Under the pieces are notes generated by a model. That model was not told the DNA's origin and did not search any database. It was given only the letters and a program-made list of their open reading frames with translations. The position numbers were made by a program, and so were the translations under genes. A stretch of DNA of 64,000 nt from Saprospiraceae bacterium (GTDB lineage Bacteria > Bacteroidota > Bacteroidia > Chitinophagales > Saprospiraceae), in the NCBI GenBank assembly GCA_016714985.1, contig JADKBS010000028.1, positions 1 to 64,000 on the forward strand, written 5' to 3'. How positions within the stretch are numbered: the stretch's first letter is position 1; each line of letters starts with the position of its first letter. Of the stretch, positions 34,469-41,729 are shown one piece after another.

Positions 34469-35173
34469 TCACCCTTCCGCTTGTTCAGGTTTCACATCCG
34501 TTGCTGCATCACCAGTTGGTTGCACCTCTTCATTATTGCCCTCCAATACCCCGTCGGCTTGGGTGCTGAAAAAACTGCGGAAAAAGAGGAGCAAGCTGAG
34601 CACGCCAACCGAGATAGCCGTATCTGCTACGTTGAACACAGGCCGGAAAAACTGGAAATGCTCGCCTCCCCAAAGCGGCACCCATTCGGGGAAAAAGCCC
34701 TCGAACATGGGGAAGTAGAACATGTCCACCACTTTGCCGTGCAGGAAACTGGCATAGCCCCCCCCTTCGGGGAACATGGTGGCCACGCCGCCGTGGTAGG
34801 GCGTTTCGGAAAAGATGAGACCGTAGAAGGCACTGTCTATGATATTGCCGATGGCACCGGCAAGGATAAGCGAAAAACTGGCAATCGTTCCGAAGGAAAC
34901 CTCCTTGGAGCGCAGCAACAGCCGCAGGTAATAAAACAGGAAGCAAACCGCCACGATGCGGAATAGACTAAGCGCCAGCTTGCCGTACTCGCCGCCGAGC
35001 GTCAGGCCAAAGGCCATGCCCTCGTTCTCCACGAAATGGATGAGCGCCCACGACTGCCCAAGCATCGGTATCTCCTCCCCATAAGCAAGGTTGGTCTTTA
35101 TCCAGATTTTCAGGCACTGGTCAATGACCAACACGCCGATGATGATGAGGGCTACTTTCAGTGATTTATTCAA
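34469..35173 (-). CDS. lspA: lipoprotein signal peptidase II
   Basis: A 234-residue aspartic protease with four membrane helices that cuts lipoprotein signal peptides after lipidation. Catalytic aspartates are D113 (AGAIGNIIDSAFYG) and D184 (FNVADTAIS), with the VENEGMAFG block. An insertion of about 50 residues before D184 and an acidic C-terminal tail are usual in Bacteroidota LspA. The start is TTG 35173 (NKSLKVALIIIG); no ATG fits and the longer frame to 35431 runs through non-family sequence. Several lipoproteins encoded in this window are its likely substrates. Confidence 0.9.
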   Translation of the reverse strand: MNKSLKVALIIIGVLVIDQCLKIWIKTNLAYGEEIPMLGQSWALIHFVENEGMAFGLTLGGEYGKLALSLFRIVAVCFLFYYLRLLLRSKEVSFGTIASFSLILAGAIGNIIDSAFYGLIFSETPYHGGVATMFPEGGGYASFLHGKVVDMFYFPMFEGFFPEWVPLWGGEHFQFFRPVFNVADTAISVGVLSLLLFFRSFFSTQADGVLEGNNEEVQPTGDAATDVKPEQAEG

Positions 35174-35274
35174 AACGGTATCTTTTTGTGATTGGTCCCA
35201 ATGCCGGGTATTGGCCGAACGATGCCTTACCAAAAGACAAAGTTCAGAATTGTTTGCGCATTGCGGAAATAAAA

Positions 35275-35305
35275 ATAGTGGTTGCACCAATGGCACAACC
35301 ACTAT
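35275..35305 (-). terminator. terminator of the DksA-like gene
   Basis: ATAGTGGTTG and CAACCACTAT pair perfectly, 30 bases past the stop of the minus-strand DksA-like gene, with an A-run on the left giving a T-run in its transcript. Confidence 0.8.
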
Positions 35306-35334
35306 CCTTGTTTGGTTATTGCTAAAAATGGGGG

Positions 35335-35715
35335 TTAGGACGCTCCCGTGCGCTTGGCATCCACGCTGAGGGTGGCATGTGGCACGGCCAGCAGCCGCTC
35401 CCGGGCGATAAGCTTGCCCGTAGCCCTGCAAATGCCATAGGCCTTGTTTTGGATGCGGATCAAGGCATTTTCAAGGTGCTGGATGAGGCTGCGTTGGCGA
35501 ACGGCGAGGGTGCTTAGGTACTCCCGCTCCGTCGAGCCAACGGCATCGTCCAGGTTCTTGATTTTGGCGTCCTCGTTGTCGGCCAGTTCAGTCAGCTGGC
35601 GCATGTAAAACCTGAGTTGAAGATGGGCAGCCTCCAATTTCTCAACAATTATGCCCCGGAACTCCTCCAACTCAGCATCGGAATACCGGGTGCGGATGTG
35701 TGTAGCAATAAGCAT
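35335..35715 (-). CDS. TraR/DksA-family protein with incomplete zinc finger
   Basis: A 126-residue coiled-coil protein. The N-terminal helical hairpin (FRGIIVEKLEAAHLQLRFYM to LRRLENALIRIQNKAY-like region) precedes the DksA signature YGICRATGKLIARERLLAVPHA. Only one zinc-ligand cysteine remains; the second CxxC pair is replaced by TLSVDAK, as is common in Bacteroidota members. It may bind the RNA polymerase secondary channel. The zinc site is probably absent. Confidence 0.85.
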   Translation of the reverse strand: MLIATHIRTRYSDAELEEFRGIIVEKLEAAHLQLRFYMRQLTELADNEDAKIKNLDDAVGSTEREYLSTLAVRQRSLIQHLENALIRIQNKAYGICRATGKLIARERLLAVPHATLSVDAKRTGAS

Positions 35716-35989
35716 AGTATCAGTAAGTTGTGTAAAAAAACAGATTCGTCTATCGGTCGAAAAAAGGAAAATTCATGTAAAGTCTTGTCCTCATTGGCTT
35801 GTACGGCAAATGTAACGCTGTGCGCCGCAATCCGCAAAGCAGAAATATCAAAAAAAATAGCAATGTTGAAAAGTTTTATTTTCAGCTCCTTTTGAAGGAT
35901 TTTCAAGTCAAAAAAGGCATTGTTCTTCAATAAAAAAAGGGCCGTGGTTGCCCACTGCCCAGCTTTGATTCTCGCTGTTGGTTCTCTTA

Positions 35990-36060
35990 GATGATAGATT
36001 TTAGACCATAGACATGCAACGTCTCTTCTAATATCTATCGTCTATCTTCCAACATCTCTT
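35990..36060. repeat. inverted heptad array (GATAGAT / ATCTATC units)
   Basis: Left words ATGATAG, ATTTTAG, ACCATAG (35991-36012) are answered by TAATATC, TATCGTC, TATCTTC (36029-36049). The stop and last residues (EDRR) of the minus-strand TPR gene are encoded by the right arm. Confidence 0.7.
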
Positions 36061-37141
36061 CATTTCCCGAAAGCATATCCGCATCAATATGGCTGTACGC
36101 CGTTTGTAGCAACTTCCTTGCCTCGGTGCTGTAAGGCTCCAAATCGAGCGCTCGGTAGAGGTCGCTCACGGCATCCTCGTATTGCTTGTTGCGGATACAG
36201 GCACTGGCCCGTCCCATGTAGTAGCCGGCATGGTCGGGTTTGATGTCAATCGCAATACCGTAGCTCTCGATGGCCCCTTCCAGGTCGCCTTTTTCCGTCT
36301 CCACATTGCCGATGAAGGCATAGACCTCTGGGTTCTCGCCATCCAACAGCATGGCCTCCCTCGCATCGGCGATGGCGTCGCTGTAGTTGTGGTCGAGGAG
36401 GTAGCACTTCGCCCTTGCGAGGAAAATCTCGCCGAGTCGAGCCGATTGCAAGGCCGTCCTGAAATGCGACATGGCCGCCTCCTTCTCCCCCATCTGGTAT
36501 TCGATGATGGCGAGGTTGTTCAATGCCACGGCATCCTCCGGCTTCACTTCGAGCGCCTTTTCCAGCCAAGCAGCCGCTAGTTTCGGTTGCCCCATTTCCA
36601 GCAGGGTGATTCCCTTGCCGAGGCATGCGTCGAAATTATTGGGGTTCATGCCCAGTGCCGCATCGAAATCACGCAGCGCATCGGCTGTGTGGCGGATGCT
36701 GATATTCGCCAAGGCACGGTGTACGAAACGGTCTTCACTGGGCATGGCCAGCAGCACCATGCTCAGGTATTCAATGCCACGCTCCACTTGTCCCCGCTGC
36801 AGCAGCGCATGGCCGTACAGTTCGTAGGCCGCCGTGTCCGTGGGACTCAGGGCAAAGAGCTTTTCCAGCGTAAGGGTCGTCTTGCCGAAGTTTTCCAACT
36901 TGAAATTGGCGAGGGCATAGTTGTACAAAGCCTTGGCATCCTGCGGATTGTCCTCCAAGGCAGCGGCATAATACTCGGCAGCAGGCTCCCAGTCCTCGGC
37001 CTCGAAGAAGCCATCGGCTTGCTCCACATAATGCTGCGGCTCCAAGGCAAAGCCAGCCTTCTCCTGAAAGCTGTCGCCCTGCCCGAACAGCAACGTGGCA
37101 GTAACTAATAATACTAAGGTGATGAACGGTGACCTTCTCAT
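36035..37141 (-). CDS. secreted TPR-repeat protein
   Basis: A 368-residue protein with a signal peptide (MRRSPFITLVLLVTATLLFG) and about nine tetratricopeptide repeats (for example AKALYNYALANFKLENFGKT, FDACLGKGITLLEMGQPKLA, AVALNNLAIIEYQMGEKEAA). Cell envelope scaffold is the likely role; partner unknown. ATG 37141 was chosen for the signal peptide. Its last few codons fall in a heptad array, so the natural C-terminus may have been changed by array insertion. Confidence 0.85.
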   Translation of the reverse strand: MRRSPFITLVLLVTATLLFGQGDSFQEKAGFALEPQHYVEQADGFFEAEDWEPAAEYYAAALEDNPQDAKALYNYALANFKLENFGKTTLTLEKLFALSPTDTAAYELYGHALLQRGQVERGIEYLSMVLLAMPSEDRFVHRALANISIRHTADALRDFDAALGMNPNNFDACLGKGITLLEMGQPKLAAAWLEKALEVKPEDAVALNNLAIIEYQMGEKEAAMSHFRTALQSARLGEIFLARAKCYLLDHNYSDAIADAREAMLLDGENPEVYAFIGNVETEKGDLEGAIESYGIAIDIKPDHAGYYMGRASACIRNKQYEDAVSDLYRALDLEPYSTEARKLLQTAYSHIDADMLSGNEEMLEDRR

Positions 37142-37459
37142 AGCGCACTCGGCTTTGGCAGCGCAGAAAGTGCTTGGCAAGGTGGGCAGGTGGTCTGCTT
37201 CGTCCCTCTAAACAACCTTCGGCGCCGGGTATGTTGTGAAATGTTCCAGGCTCTTGTTGTTCATAGTAACGTATTAGTAAAAAATAGCAATTATGTTGCC
37301 AAAAGGTGAAGGAAGGGGTTGGGAACCAAAAAATTATGGATGTAATATTATTCTTATGGTTTGTCTTGTCCTACTCATCATGCACCAAAAAATGTAACCA
37401 ACAGTGGGCATTATTAGCCCAAGTAGTGGGAAACGATTATTTTTGACAAAAAAACAACA
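37142..37459. other. gap between TPR gene and TA module
   Basis: About 320 bases with no supported gene. It should contain the TPR gene promoter and, at the right end, the TA promoter (37438-37445). Confidence 0.4.
37438..37445 (+). promoter_or_regulatory. candidate TA promoter -7 box TATTTTTG
   Basis: TAnnTTTG match 15 bases before the antitoxin ATG, implying a very short leader. Confidence 0.5.
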
Positions 37460-37663
37460 ATGCTTACCAAGGACTTAGTCTATACCAGCCTTCAAGACCT
37501 CCCGGAAGAGTTCGAGCTGGACGACCTCGTTGAACGTTTGATTTTCATGCATAAAATAAAAACCGGCATGGAACAAATTGGGCAAGGCAAGGTGAAAACC
37601 CAAGAAGAAGTCAAACAAATGGTGGCACAATGGCGCAAACAACGTGGTCAGTCCAAGCAATAG
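37460..37663 (+). CDS. antitoxin of a ParE/RelE-type module
   Basis: A 67-residue acidic-then-basic helical protein (LPEEFELDDLVERLIFMHKI to VKQMVAQWRKQRGQSK). Antitoxins of this size with the LPEEFELDDLVERLIFL-type helix commonly precede ParE/RelE toxins in Bacteroidota. The following reading frame, which overlaps its end by 34 bases, is indeed a ParE-like toxin, though broken. The antitoxin itself looks intact, which is the state expected after toxin loss. Confidence 0.7.
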   Translation: MLTKDLVYTSLQDLPEEFELDDLVERLIFMHKIKTGMEQIGQGKVKTQEEVKQMVAQWRKQRGQSKQ

Positions 37664-37936
37664 ATGACCTCTCCGGCATCGAAGATTATCTTGGCGCATC
37701 GTCCGCCCAAGTACGCTTAACTGGTAATTGACGAGATTTTAGCCAAAGTTGACCTATTGGGCAAGTTCCCGGAAATGGGGCGAATAGTCCCAGAGATGGG
37801 TCTTGCCAACTTGCGGGAAATCATCGTGAAAAATTACCGAGTCGTGTATTACCTGAGCTTTCAAGATGATATAGAAGTCGTGACCATCCGGCACACTTCC
37901 CGGCCCCTAAGCGACACCAAGCCACCGTTTGGCTGA
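37630..37936 (+). pseudogene. ParE/RelE-type toxin, inactivated
   Basis: The first 33 codons read MAQTTWSVQAIDDLSGIEDY and then stop after a frame change. A second frame resumes as VIDEILAKVDLLGKFPEMGR and runs to RHTSRPLSDTKPPFG, which are the core strands of a ParE/RelE toxin (KNYRVVYYLSF, VVTIRHTSRPL). Two lesions separate them: one extra base near 37711 and, in the downstream frame, a TAA at 37718-37720. Two independent lesions argue for a true pseudogene rather than one sequencing slip. Confidence 0.8.
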
Positions 37937-37950
37937 TTGTAATTTTTATG

Positions 37951-38030
37951 CTTACGCTCGTTTGGAGACGTGCCGATAGTGGTATCTGGTCGGAGACCGT
38001 AACCAGCGGCCTAAGGGGAAGGCCGTAGGA
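37951..38030. repeat. cluster of three small hairpins
   Basis: Consecutive stem-loops: CGT/ACG around TTGGAG (about 37958-37970), GGTC-GGA-GACC at 37988-37998 nested in CTGGT / ACCAG, and GCGGCCT / AGGCCGT around AAGGGGA. Only one copy is in the window. It follows the broken toxin and precedes the A+T-rich island. Confidence 0.4.
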
Positions 38031-38123
38031 CAGCAGGGGGAATGTGTTGAGTTCAGCAGTGAAGGTTGGCATCTTTTAGTGGCACTCATTTATACCTTCA
38101 TTAACCATACTTGACCTACACAC

Positions 38124-38140
38124 GGCGGCCAGTGGCCGCC
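38124..38140. terminator. GC-rich hairpin at the island edge
   Basis: GGCGGCC-AGT-GGCCGCC, a perfect 7-bp stem, 47 bases beyond the stop of the minus-strand ATPase gene. It may end that transcript, although no T-run follows closely. Confidence 0.45.
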
Positions 38141-38186
38141 GCCTTGGTATGTATGCAAGCACTCCTTGCACAACTAGAAGTGTCGT

Positions 38187-39203
38187 TCATTTATTGGAAG
38201 GGGGAGGTGAGGTAACAAGACCGCTACCGTCGTCACTATGAAAGACCTGTTGGGACATAGAAGGTTCTAATCCATTTTCACCATGATCTATAAAACTATA
38301 ACTATCATCATTTTTTAAACAATTAATAAGCTTTTCTAATGCTCCATTTACGATTTCAAGTTCACTTGATGTCATTTTCTTAATTAAATCTTCAACTAAA
38401 GCGAAAACATTATCACCAAATGGAAGTCGAAATGCATTCTTTATATGTATTAAAGAATGTTTAGGGTTTGTCAACATCCCTTTCTGCTCATCAAAATCTT
38501 TAAAAATTAAAAATAAAATAAAAACCACCGTGGACAGACAAGCAGAGTATCTATAATTAGTCATCACAGGTATATCTTCATTTACCAGAATCTTATTATC
38601 GTGAACCTTAATCAAATCTTCATCGAAAAAGAATGAAGGCATTTGCGTGTCGATACATAGATAATACAATACATCTATATCACTATAAACCAATTTAAGA
38701 TTTTCAACCCCTTTCTCACTTATTTCATAGAACAAAATTTCATCGCTTTTTGTAAATTTTGTGTCAATATATCCATAAGTCTTAAGCAAGATGATGCAGT
38801 GATCGATTTGCGACTTTTGATAATCAAAATTATTGACAAGAAAATCAAGTAGTGAAGAATAGCTCTTCTTGTCGTTTCCATAATGAAGATATTGCAACAC
38901 TCTTGTACTACATAAACCACTCCAATTAGAAAACGATAATTTACCTGACATGGAAAATAAATTCATGTAAAATAAATTAAATCCAAATGAACCTAAAGTT
39001 CTTCTGTCATCTGCTCCATTGCGAGAATCTAAGTATAGCTTGCCATTTAAGAACTTATTTCTATTTCGCAAATTCTCAGCCAATTTGTAAAAATCAATCT
39101 CATCAGGCATTCCTAGTTGTTTCCATCTGTAAAATATTTGCAAACAAAGTGACAAATTATTGTGCAAAAATGTTCTCACATCATTATGATACACATCATT
39201 CAA
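38187..39203 (-). CDS. C-terminal part of the interrupted P-loop ATPase
   Basis: A 338-residue frame (TTG start) that is in the same reading frame as the ATPase gene upstream and is separated from it only by one TAG codon (39222-39224) and six sense codons (NTEKFS). It is helical, with a segment resembling a winged helix (YQKSQIDHCIILLKTYGYID) and a hydrophobic helix (RYSACLSTVVFILFLIFKDF). It is probably the C-terminal half of a single protein of about 765 residues rather than an independent gene; no ribosome site precedes the TTG. Codons are markedly A+T-rich compared with the flanking genes. Confidence 0.7.
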   Translation of the reverse strand: MNDVYHNDVRTFLHNNLSLCLQIFYRWKQLGMPDEIDFYKLAENLRNRNKFLNGKLYLDSRNGADDRRTLGSFGFNLFYMNLFSMSGKLSFSNWSGLCSTRVLQYLHYGNDKKSYSSLLDFLVNNFDYQKSQIDHCIILLKTYGYIDTKFTKSDEILFYEISEKGVENLKLVYSDIDVLYYLCIDTQMPSFFFDEDLIKVHDNKILVNEDIPVMTNYRYSACLSTVVFILFLIFKDFDEQKGMLTNPKHSLIHIKNAFRLPFGDNVFALVEDLIKKMTSSELEIVNGALEKLINCLKNDDSYSFIDHGENGLEPSMSQQVFHSDDGSGLVTSPPPSNK

Positions 39204-39221
39204 TGAAAATTTTTCGGTGTT

Positions 39222-40484
39222 CTAATAGTCTAAAATTTTAGTGATAATTTCACTAAATTTGCTTTTTGCGTCTTTAACCAAAGCAATAAAATCCTTTTCT
39301 TGGTTTAAAAACTGAATTCTCTTTGTGTATATTTCACATAAACAACAGACTTGATGAGAGATTTTAAATAAGCCAGAGTTATAATCTTGAGTATCCGTAG
39401 CAATGGGATATTGGTTTTTAAATTCTTCATAAGTCCTTTCCCTCATTGCAATAAAATACAGAACATTTTTATCTCTATTCCTACATACTAAATCATATGC
39501 TTGGCTTAACATTCGATAATAATAGTCTTTAGAATGGGGTACCGAAAGCTCTATGTTGTCTAATCCATCTATAAATTTCAATATTTTATAGCCTGCCCCT
39601 AACAAAAATGACTGAAAAGCCTCGGACATCCTGAGCCAAAGAAATCTTGATTTGTTATAGAAATTAACATTTCTTTGTGTTTCTTTCATTATCACATCAT
39701 ATATATAACTAAAGCCTTCGTGCTTGCCATCTTCTGCCTTTATGGAGTTTTTTAATTCAGCAAGGCCATTTATGAAAGATTTTGAATCCACCTTAGTTCC
39801 AGTAGATGTTGCCAGACTGTAATATTTCAAATCTTCTTTAATTATTTCCTCATAGATACTCTTAAACAAAGGCCTATCTTCTTTATCATAGTATTTCACA
39901 AATACATAGAGTATTTGCAAATTGAAATATTCACTAATAGTAACATGCTTGTTTTCGTCGAATTCATCAGATTTGTTGTAGTTTAGCCAGAGTTGATATA
40001 ACTTATGCCCATCACAACGAACCCAAAAAACGTTTTTTTCCTCTAATTTTTTATTGTTTTGATAAAGCCAACAATTTTGGGTTATCGTCTTTCCTGAGCC
40101 TCTATTACCTACATGAACTATTGTTTTGTTTACACCTTCTTCAAGCATATCAAACATAATGTCCATCTCATCAAATATTTCTTGACTCTTAACGAAAAAT
40201 AAAAGTGGTCTATATTCTTTTCCAGGGTTCACACTATCGTTTCCAAAGCATTTCTTTATATAGTCAAATACTTTGTATTCTTTAAGAGCTCTTGTCCGAA
40301 TAAGGTATTCTTCAATACTATCCTTTCCCAAAGCGCCTCGTAGGTTTTTCTCTATTTTAGGTATATTAAGCGGATGCTGAAATGCATCAGAGGTGCTAAT
40401 TTTATTGAAAAACTTCGACGAAAAATTCTCTTGCTGAATAATATCAGCGATTTTCTTTAATTTGGTCAATACTGCATTTTGCAT
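39222..40484 (-). CDS. P-loop ATPase (KAP/STAND-like), N-terminal part before an amber codon
   Basis: A 420-residue frame with Walker A G-N-R-G-S-G-K-T at 126-133 and Walker B ILKFIDGLD at 301-309, in the layout of KAP or STAND-like NTPases often found in phage-defence and stress loci. It ends at TAG, and the same frame continues for a further 344 codons. The gene starts 7 bases after the stop of the small membrane coiled-coil gene, so the two form an operon. The strong A+T bias marks the cassette as horizontally acquired. A defence role is only an inference from architecture and context. Confidence 0.75.
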   Translation of the reverse strand: MQNAVLTKLKKIADIIQQENFSSKFFNKISTSDAFQHPLNIPKIEKNLRGALGKDSIEEYLIRTRALKEYKVFDYIKKCFGNDSVNPGKEYRPLLFFVKSQEIFDEMDIMFDMLEEGVNKTIVHVGNRGSGKTITQNCWLYQNNKKLEEKNVFWVRCDGHKLYQLWLNYNKSDEFDENKHVTISEYFNLQILYVFVKYYDKEDRPLFKSIYEEIIKEDLKYYSLATSTGTKVDSKSFINGLAELKNSIKAEDGKHEGFSYIYDVIMKETQRNVNFYNKSRFLWLRMSEAFQSFLLGAGYKILKFIDGLDNIELSVPHSKDYYYRMLSQAYDLVCRNRDKNVLYFIAMRERTYEEFKNQYPIATDTQDYNSGLFKISHQVCCLCEIYTKRIQFLNQEKDFIALVKDAKSKFSEIITKILDY

Positions 40485-40491
40485 TTTTATA

Positions 40492-40988
40492 TTATTTTAA
40501 GTTTAGTCGTGTTGAAATTGCATCATCAATGCTTCTTATTGTTTCGTCAAGATGATTCTCTTTGATGTCACTTGATGTTGTAAGTGTTCCTGGATCACTT
40601 TCTTCAATGAATTTTCCATTGTGCTTAATATACTGGAATACAGAAAAGGCTTGTTCTGACTAAATAGAGTTTCCATTTTCTTAAAACTTTCAGTCATTTT
40701 TTTCTCGCTTTCTTCTGATATTTGATAATTATTATTGTTTACCATATGCAATACAAAATCTCGACACTCTTTATAATGTTCGAATACGCTGAAATATATT
40801 TCTCTTAGAATCTCAAACTCTTTTTGGTATGAGTAAGTTTTCTTGTTTCTCTCTATTTCTAAAGCCTGCACGATTCGGCTTTCTGTCGACTTAAATTGAT
40901 GGTCTACTGTGCGCTTGAATACAACATCAAGAATAAATGCAATTACGGAGATGGAAATATTTGCGCATACTAGAGCTTCTATATTCAT
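40492..40988 (-). CDS. membrane-anchored coiled-coil protein with a frameshift
   Basis: The N-terminus (NIEALVCANISISVIAFILDVVF) is a single membrane anchor, followed by a long coiled-coil (RNKKTYSYQKEFEILREIYF, ESEKKMTESFKKMETLF). The frame seen ends early at 40536. A one-base deletion near 40656-40661 would let it read on as SEQAFSVFQYIKHNGKFIEE and DETIRSIDDAISTRLNLK to TAA 40492-40494, 7 bases before the ATPase ATG. That spacing supports the longer version. It may be the membrane partner or sensor of the ATPase. Confidence 0.6.
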
Positions 40989-41668
40989 TTTTGATATAAT
41001 TTTATAACATTAATCTATTATAGTGTAGTAGTTTAGTCTGTTTTATTTTAGCCTGACATACCTACATCACTTTCCTCGACATATGGCTAACCAAGGGGTT
41101 TAGGAATGGCTAAAATGACTCTATAACAACTTTCTTGATTCCGATTTGAAGAATTACAGGTAATTTTTACGCCTCCCAACTTCCAATGCAAATCCCACCC
41201 CATCCAAAACTTTTTTGGACGGTGCAACCGGAAATGGAGTTATTCGACATTCATTCGCAAGGCGTTACAGCTTCCCAAACGCAAATGCAGCCCCCTCATG
41301 CATTCCCAGCAGTGCTTATAAGTTTCACCATAATAACTCGATGAAAAATGGCATTGACTAAAGCCACCCACCACCGACCTATTACATGACCGCAAAGTAA
41401 CACCACCTCCTCAAAACCACCAAAAACCACCACCATTTATTCCAGAAAATAGGAATAAAAAAAAATTACACCAGTATAAATTCAATATTTTTTAGCCATT
41501 CTCCCAATTTAGTTCGGTATCTGTGCAACACCTTTCCGATACCCCGCAACACCTCCCAAATCAAAAATAACACCTTCCAAATGCCTCGCAACACCTTCCA
41601 GATGGAAATTAACACCGCCCAGGTGGGTTGTGCATGGCTCAATGGATTGTAACTTGGTCTGTGGAAGT
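40989..41668. other. 680-base noncoding gap at the island's right edge
   Basis: No gene was recognised. It holds the island promoter region and, at its right end, the 21-bp tandem repeat (41526-41630). Stretches of A (41458-41466) and T-rich sequence make it unlike the surrounding genes. Confidence 0.4.
41526..41630. repeat. 21-bp imperfect tandem repeat, five units
   Basis: The word AACACC recurs at 41527, 41548, 41569, 41590 and 41611, exactly 21 bases apart, with a unit like AACACCTTCCAAATGCCTCG. 21 is three times 7, which links it to the heptad arrays. Neither strand gives a supported gene across it. Confidence 0.85.
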
Positions 41669-41729
41669 TTACACCATTACTTTATAGTCTGCATGGACAG
41701 ATTGCCTTAACGACTGCGAACCTACCCCC

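Noticed and set aside
37336..37446. Small lipoprotein-like frame of 36 residues upstream of the antitoxin
   Set aside because: A hydrophobic start and a cysteine are present, but it ends inside the TA promoter box and has no other support.
41526..41630. CRISPR array
   Set aside because: Units are 21 bp head to tail without unique spacers, and no cas genes are near.
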